Of a stretch of 64,000 bases of DNA, positions 58,797 through 64,000 are shown piece by piece. The translations under genes were made by a program, and so were the position numbers. The stretch's first letter is position 1. The number at the start of each line of letters is the position of its first letter. Below the pieces are notes generated by a model. The model had not been told where the DNA came from. It was given only the letters and a program-made list of their open reading frames with translations, and did not search any database. Source of the DNA: Sulfuricella sp. (GTDB lineage Bacteria > Pseudomonadota > Gammaproteobacteria > Burkholderiales > Sulfuricellaceae); assembly GCA_028714315.1 (NCBI GenBank), contig JAQTMN010000002.1, positions 1-64,000 of the forward strand, in the 5' to 3' direction.

Positions 58797-60235
58797 GGCC
58801 TGTCGCTATCCGGCGATGGCGCGGCTTTTCCGGCGGCTTCCGCATCCATGCCGGCGTGGTAAAACTGGTAATTGTTGCGCCCCGCCTCCTTGGCCCGGTA
58901 CATCGCCACGTCGGCATGCTTCACCAGGGCATTGGCGTTCCTGCCGTCGTCGGGATAAAAGCTGATGCCGATGCTGGTGCTGACGTTCAGTTCGCGCCCC
59001 TCCAGCCGGAACGGGAGCGAAACCGCATGCAGCAGCTTGCGCGCCACCCGGTCGGCGTCCTCCGCCGCGCCGACTTCCGGCAGCAATATCACGAATTCGT
59101 CGCCGCCCAGGCGCGACACGGTGTCGCCCTGGCGCACGCTTTCGGACAGGCGGACGGCGACTTCCTGCAGCAGCAGATCGCCGACATTGTGCCCCAGCGT
59201 ATCATTGATCACCTTGAACCGGTCGAGGTCGAGGAACATCACGGCGGCCTTGCAGCGGTTGCGCTGCGCCTGGATCAGCGCCTGCCCCAGCCGATCGTTG
59301 AACAGCGTGCGGTTGGGCAAATCGGTGAGCACGTCGTAATGGGCGAGATGGCGCACATGCTCTTCCGCCTGCTTGTGCTCGGTGATGTCGGCAAAAATGG
59401 CGACATAATGGGTGGTCTCACCCTGGTCGTTCCTTACCGCGTTGATGGTCAGCCATTCGGCATAGATCTCGCCATCCTTGCGGCGATTCCAGATTTCCCC
59501 GCTCCACTTCCCGGTTTCCCGCAGGCTGATCCACAAGTCGCGGTAAAAATCGGGCGGATGCTTGCCCGAACTCAGGAGGGCCGGCGTCCGGCCGACCGCT
59601 TCGCTCTCGGCGTAGCCGGTGATCTCGCAAAAAGCCCGGTTGACGGCCAGGATGCGGTTGTCCGCATCGGTGATGAAAATCGCATCGGACGAAGCCTCGA
59701 ACACGCTGGATGCCAGCTGCATCTCCAGGTTGGCCTTGACCTCCCAGGCGCCCTTCTGGATCGCCTGCAGCAACAGGTCGGTCTTGACCGGCTTGATCAC
59801 GTATTTATCGATGCCCAGGTCGATCGCCTTGAGGAAAAAACCCGTTTCGTTGAACGCCGTCGTGACGATGACCGGCACGGACCGGTTCTCGGTTTTGATC
59901 GCCTCGGCCATGCTCAACCCATCCATCACCGGCATCATGATGTCCGTCACCACCACCTCGGGCTTGTGCCGGCGCCAGACCGCCAGCCCCTCCGCGCCGT
60001 CGGCGGCGGTATAGAGCTTGCCGACGCGCCGCCGCAGGAAGCGCGACAGCTGTTCGCGGATATCCGCATCGTCCTCGACGTAAAGCACGGAAATGTTTTT
60101 CAAATCCGAAATTCCCCGGCCGGCAATCGCTTGTTCACTACCCGCGTGCGGTAGCAAACCAGTGTCTTTTTGCGGGCTGGCGGCGGCATCCGCCACGGCC
60201 TCCTCTTGCGGCGATTTATCCATTTGCAGTCCCAT
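58793..60235 (-). CDS. Response regulator - PAS - GGDEF diguanylate cyclase
   Basis: Receiver VVVTDIMMPVMDGLSM, PAS TDADNRILAVNRAFCEITGY, RLGGDEFVILLPE. Confidence 0.93.
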   Translation of the reverse strand: MGLQMDKSPQEEAVADAAASPQKDTGLLPHAGSEQAIAGRGISDLKNISVLYVEDDADIREQLSRFLRRRVGKLYTAADGAEGLAVWRRHKPEVVVTDIMMPVMDGLSMAEAIKTENRSVPVIVTTAFNETGFFLKAIDLGIDKYVIKPVKTDLLLQAIQKGAWEVKANLEMQLASSVFEASSDAIFITDADNRILAVNRAFCEITGYAESEAVGRTPALLSSGKHPPDFYRDLWISLRETGKWSGEIWNRRKDGEIYAEWLTINAVRNDQGETTHYVAIFADITEHKQAEEHVRHLAHYDVLTDLPNRTLFNDRLGQALIQAQRNRCKAAVMFLDLDRFKVINDTLGHNVGDLLLQEVAVRLSESVRQGDTVSRLGGDEFVILLPEVGAAEDADRVARKLLHAVSLPFRLEGRELNVSTSIGISFYPDDGRNANALVKHADVAMYRAKEAGRNNYQFYHAGMDAEAAGKAAPSPDSDRP

Positions 60236-62579
60236 CCATTAAAGGCGTGGCAATCCTGAATTCCACACCTTCGTCGATATTTCGTACTTCCATCCTGCCG
60301 TTCATGCTGGTTTCGATGATCATCTTGGACATGTAAAGCCCGATGCCCGTGCCTTTTTCCCGCGTGGTGAAATAGGGGTCGAAAATCTTCTCCATGATCT
60401 CGTCCGGTATGCCGCCGCCGTTGTCGCGGATGGCGACATAGGCGTAATCGTCGTCCCGGTCGATCGTGACTTCCACTTTGCCGTTTTTCACGCCGCGCTC
60501 CTGGATCGCCTCCTTGGCGTTGCCCAGCACGTTCAGCACGACTTGCGCATACTCGTTGGGGAAGCCCATGACGCTGGCGTCCTGCCCGGCTTTGAGCGCG
60601 ACGGCGATATTGCTGCGTTCGAAGCCGAATTCGACCACCGACAGCGCATCCTTGACCGCCTTAGCCAGGTCGAAGCGCACTTTCGCCCGGTCGGGCTTGA
60701 AGAAATTGCGGAAATCGTCGATGGTGGCGGACATCTTGTCGATCAATTGCCGGCCCTTGCCAACTGACGCCTCCATGTACTCCTGGTCGAGGTCGTTGTA
60801 GGCGTAGGCGTCCTGCATGTTGCCCAGCAGCAGCCCCAGCGCGTTGAGCGGCTGGCGCCACTGGTGCGCGATGTTGCCGATCATCTCGCCCATCGCCGCC
60901 AAGCGCGACTGGCGGATCAGCAGGTGGTCCTTTTCCCGGTTCAGGGCGACTTCCGCCTTCACCCGCTGCTCCAGGGTTTCGTTGAGGCGCTTCAGCATTT
61001 CCTCGACCTGGCGGCGCTCCAGTTCGGCCCCCAGCCATTGCGCCATGAGCTGGATGAATTCCCGGTCGGTGGCGGTAAATGGCCTGGGACTCGGCCTGGC
61101 GCTGGAAAAATTGAGCGTGCCGTAGATACTGCCGGCGACGGCCAGGGGAACGCCGATATAGGCCTCCAGCTTGAAATCCAGGTGACAGGGGTGGGATGCC
61201 CACTCGCTCGCCCCAGCATGCTCGATCATCAGCGGCCCTCCCTGCCGCAGCGTATCCCGGCAATAGGTCTGGCCCAGACCGAACACGTCGCCCTGGGCGA
61301 TGGCACCGGCCGGATCGAGGACATGGGCAACCTCGTAGCGTTCGCCCTCGATATGGGACACGATCCCGATATTCATCGCGAAATCCTTGCATCCGAGCTC
61401 CAGCAGCGCGCGGATCTGGTCCGACAGCTCGGGCTTGCGCACGGAAATCGTTTCGTAAAACCGGTGCAGCCTGGATTCATACTGCTTGCGCTCGGTAATG
61501 TCGTAGAACGCCACCACGCTGCCCGCGACCTCGCCGTTTTTGAGGACTGGCGCCGACACCAGCGACACGTTGAAGACCGGGCCGCCGCGGCGGACGAACA
61601 GGGCGTCCCGCGACCGGTAGGTCTGGCCGGCGAAATTCGCCCGCCGAATCGGGCAGGAATCCGCCGGGTCGCCATCGGCGTGATAATGCAGCAGCGCGTG
61701 GGCGTCCTTGCCGAGAAGCTCCGCCTGCGGCCAGCCGAGCAGGTTTTCCGCCTCCGGGTTGGCGAATGTGACGCGCCCGTCCCGGTCCAGCATGTAGACA
61801 CCTTCGCCCATATTGGCGGCGATGTCGCGCAGCTTGCTCTCGCTTTCCTTGAGGGCTTCCTCACGCTCCCGCTGGAAATCGAGCAATTCCTCGATCCGGT
61901 TGGCCATGTCATTGAAGGCATGCGCAGCGCGGCGCATTTCCGGCGAACCCGCCGGCTTGATCCGCACCGAACGCTCGCCCTGCCCCAGCGCCATACTGGC
62001 GTCATTGAGGGTGCGCAGGGGCTTGAGGCCGCCGCGCAACACCAGCCAGATGCCGACGAAATCCAGCACGATCGCCAGCAGCAGGATCAACAGATACTGA
62101 ACCAGGCGCGACCAGGCCCGATTGATCGACTCCTGCGCCGTGATAACGACCTTGAGCGTGCCGTAATCGTGCCCGCCGACCACCGCCTGCGCCTCCCCGA
62201 CTTGGTCGGCAAGCCCGGTCCAGGCGACAAACCAGGCCGGCGCCAGCGGCTGGGCGCTCACATCCCTGCTCTCCAGCACCGTGCCGGCGGTGTCGCGGTA
62301 GCGAATACGGGCGACATTGGCGCGCTGCACGAAGTTGTCCAGGGTCTGCTGGAGCGTGGAAAAATCCCCGATCACGATGATTTCCGCCAGGGATGGCGGC
62401 AATACCCGCAGTTCGTCCTGCAGTTGCGCGCGCAAATCCTCCTCCGCCTGCCGCGCATCCCAGCGCGCCGCGGTATAAAGCATGACGAACCCGGCAATGA
62501 CCAGCGCGATGCACGCCGTAACCAGCAGGCGCCCTGCAAAAGGAAGTCGGTTCCAGAATTTCGGGATGAGCCCGGTCAT
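60216..62579 (-). CDS. HAMP-PAS-GAF sensor histidine kinase
   Basis: Two TM segments, HAMP, PAS YMLDRDGRVTFANPEAENLLGW, GAF, GNIAHQWRQPLNALGLLLGN, GTGIGLYMSKMIIETS. Confidence 0.92.
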   Translation of the reverse strand: MTGLIPKFWNRLPFAGRLLVTACIALVIAGFVMLYTAARWDARQAEEDLRAQLQDELRVLPPSLAEIIVIGDFSTLQQTLDNFVQRANVARIRYRDTAGTVLESRDVSAQPLAPAWFVAWTGLADQVGEAQAVVGGHDYGTLKVVITAQESINRAWSRLVQYLLILLLAIVLDFVGIWLVLRGGLKPLRTLNDASMALGQGERSVRIKPAGSPEMRRAAHAFNDMANRIEELLDFQREREEALKESESKLRDIAANMGEGVYMLDRDGRVTFANPEAENLLGWPQAELLGKDAHALLHYHADGDPADSCPIRRANFAGQTYRSRDALFVRRGGPVFNVSLVSAPVLKNGEVAGSVVAFYDITERKQYESRLHRFYETISVRKPELSDQIRALLELGCKDFAMNIGIVSHIEGERYEVAHVLDPAGAIAQGDVFGLGQTYCRDTLRQGGPLMIEHAGASEWASHPCHLDFKLEAYIGVPLAVAGSIYGTLNFSSARPSPRPFTATDREFIQLMAQWLGAELERRQVEEMLKRLNETLEQRVKAEVALNREKDHLLIRQSRLAAMGEMIGNIAHQWRQPLNALGLLLGNMQDAYAYNDLDQEYMEASVGKGRQLIDKMSATIDDFRNFFKPDRAKVRFDLAKAVKDALSVVEFGFERSNIAVALKAGQDASVMGFPNEYAQVVLNVLGNAKEAIQERGVKNGKVEVTIDRDDDYAYVAIRDNGGGIPDEIMEKIFDPYFTTREKGTGIGLYMSKMIIETSMNGRMEVRNIDEGVEFRIATPLMDGTANG

Positions 62580-62647
62580 GCTGTTGTCCGTTTTTAGAGC
62601 TGGTAGCTGGTAGCTTGTAGCAAAAGCGGGGCGCTGCCAGCTACAAG

Positions 62648-63493
62648 CTACTCAATATCCTTCACCAGCGTGGTGCGATAAAAATCGAGATAGTTCTGAT
62701 AATCGTTCGGGCCGGCATGCTGGAAGCCGTAGGGAGCCTTCTGCTGGATGACCTTGGCACTGACCGCGAGAATTTTCGCCCCTTCCGCGTCGATCTCCAT
62801 TTCCGCCAGCGCTTCCCGCACCAGCCCGGACACTGTGGCCGGCACCCTGGGATGGACGGAAATCGGCAGGTTGTGGTATGGCGGAGATTCCCAAATCACC
62901 CGGTAGCGCAGGTTCTCCCGCACCGCAAAGTCGCGCATCACCTGGTTGTTGACGCCGGCGGCCACGACCTTGCCGGCCTTGAGCTGCCCCATGATGCCTT
63001 CCTGGTTGCCGCCGAATACGGCGGTGACCTCGATCCCGCGCCGCAGCAAATGATCCATGGGCAAGGCATAGCCGACGAATGCCGCGCGGGAAGGGAACCC
63101 CACCGCCTTGCCCCTGAGATCGGCAACCGATGTTACCGGCGAATCCTCCAGCGTAACGATCTGGCCGGTGATCGACTCGGCGGCGGGGCGAAGGATGACG
63201 CGGTAACCCTGCGCCGACGTGGCCGGCAGGAAAATGGTGTTGGAATAGACGAAATCGTATTCGCCCCTGGCGATGGCAGCATTGGATTCCGGTGCGGTGC
63301 GGGTGATTTTCAGTTGCAGGGTGACGCCGGTCTTGCGCGTGACGTAGTCCAGGATGGGATTCCAGTATTGCGCCGTCAGCACCGCGCTGCGCTGGGACAA
63401 CACCCCCAGCGAATAAACCTTGCCTTCCGCCGCCGCGTCAACCGCACCCAATAGCGCCGCCAGCGCCGCCAATACCCGCCCGATCCGCCCCAT
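62648..63493 (-). CDS. PhnD-like phosphate/phosphonate-type periplasmic binding protein
   Basis: Signal peptide; VYSLGVLSQRSAVLTAQYWNPILDYVTRKTGVTLQLKITRT, LRGKAVGFPSRAAFVGYALPMDHLLRRGIE. Confidence 0.85.
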   Translation of the reverse strand: MGRIGRVLAALAALLGAVDAAAEGKVYSLGVLSQRSAVLTAQYWNPILDYVTRKTGVTLQLKITRTAPESNAAIARGEYDFVYSNTIFLPATSAQGYRVILRPAAESITGQIVTLEDSPVTSVADLRGKAVGFPSRAAFVGYALPMDHLLRRGIEVTAVFGGNQEGIMGQLKAGKVVAAGVNNQVMRDFAVRENLRYRVIWESPPYHNLPISVHPRVPATVSGLVREALAEMEIDAEGAKILAVSAKVIQQKAPYGFQHAGPNDYQNYLDFYRTTLVKDIE

Positions 63494-64000
63494 GGTTTTC
63501 TCCCCTATTTCCGGCTAAGGGTTTTCCCTAACCACCCTGATGGGATTCTCTAATGAAAAGCGGGGAAAGATCAATTGGTTTAAATCAAGATTTGCCAGGA
63601 AATTGGCAGGCGGGCGCAAAGGAGGGACGAATCGGACAGGCCCGGAAACCGAAAACCGAAAACCGGCCGGACATTATCTGCCGCCCGCCAAATCGGCACC
63701 GTTCGCAGGGCGGGCTCTGCGCGCCCTGCGCGCGGAACCTTCGCTGGACCGGCAAGTCCGGGAGCTTGTCGGACTTAAAGAATCGAAGCGCAGAGGGTCA
63801 AGCAGGTAAGCCGCGAAGCGGCTGCTCGAAAAATTCGGCTGGACGAGGACAGATTTTGCCGCTTTTGCGGGTCAATAGTCATTCTATTGGCAAAAAAAAC
63901 GGCGAAATATGGACGGCCAGGGGGATTTGCAGCCGATTTCCTTTAACCCAGATAATCCATTAGGACGCGAGATGATGGCGAGGCGTTTTGCGGCCAGTTT

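Noticed and set aside
56454-58862. 802-aa plus-strand ORF
   Set aside because: Antisense to the CxxCH sensor kinase, which has clear kinase motifs
60864-62597. 577-aa plus-strand ORF
   Set aside because: Antisense to the HAMP-PAS-GAF kinase
63500-64000. Short ORFs at the 3' end of the window (e.g. 63540-63809, 63553-63963)
   Set aside because: Overlapping frames with no motifs, no clear ribosome-binding site, low-complexity composition

Overview
A ~64 kb, GC-rich, proteobacterial-type chromosomal window (probably betaproteobacterial; lineage is inferred from gene content only). I see no rRNA, tRNA, CRISPR array or transposase gene. Main blocks: (1) a partial OxyR-like LysR gene divergent from a di-heme cytochrome c peroxidase, ispD/ispF, and the three-gene AmmeMemoRadiSam set. 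(2) An iron island at about 10-24 kb: two bacterioferritins, Bfd ferredoxin, FtrABCD-type iron uptake with an embedded porin, a TonB receptor, a regulatory-domain methyltransferase, a PepSY protein and TonB-ExbB-ExbD. (3) An unusual type II secretion / type IV pilus hybrid locus (25.1-37.6 kb) with both PilT-like and GspE/PilB-like ATPases. It is followed by a MoxR-DUF58-transglutaminase operon in which a membrane cytochrome b-like protein, a penta-heme cytochrome c and an atypical GspG-like pseudopilin sit between DUF58 and the transglutaminase gene. (4) A candidate ferrosome-like cluster (44.7-50.1 kb): FTR1 permease, an HMA-like protein, three small membrane-associated proteins (one with a histone-H1-like tail) and an atypical P1B ATPase. 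It is followed by a Fur-box-led operon with EAL, HemP and DUF2325 genes. (5) A sensory cluster with a hybrid kinase, a CxxCH-containing sensor kinase, a response-regulator diguanylate cyclase, a paralogous PAS/GAF kinase and a PhnD-like binding protein. Intergenic regions carry several families of dispersed inverted repeats, including one nested inside another. All calls come from reading the sequence; no searches were run.
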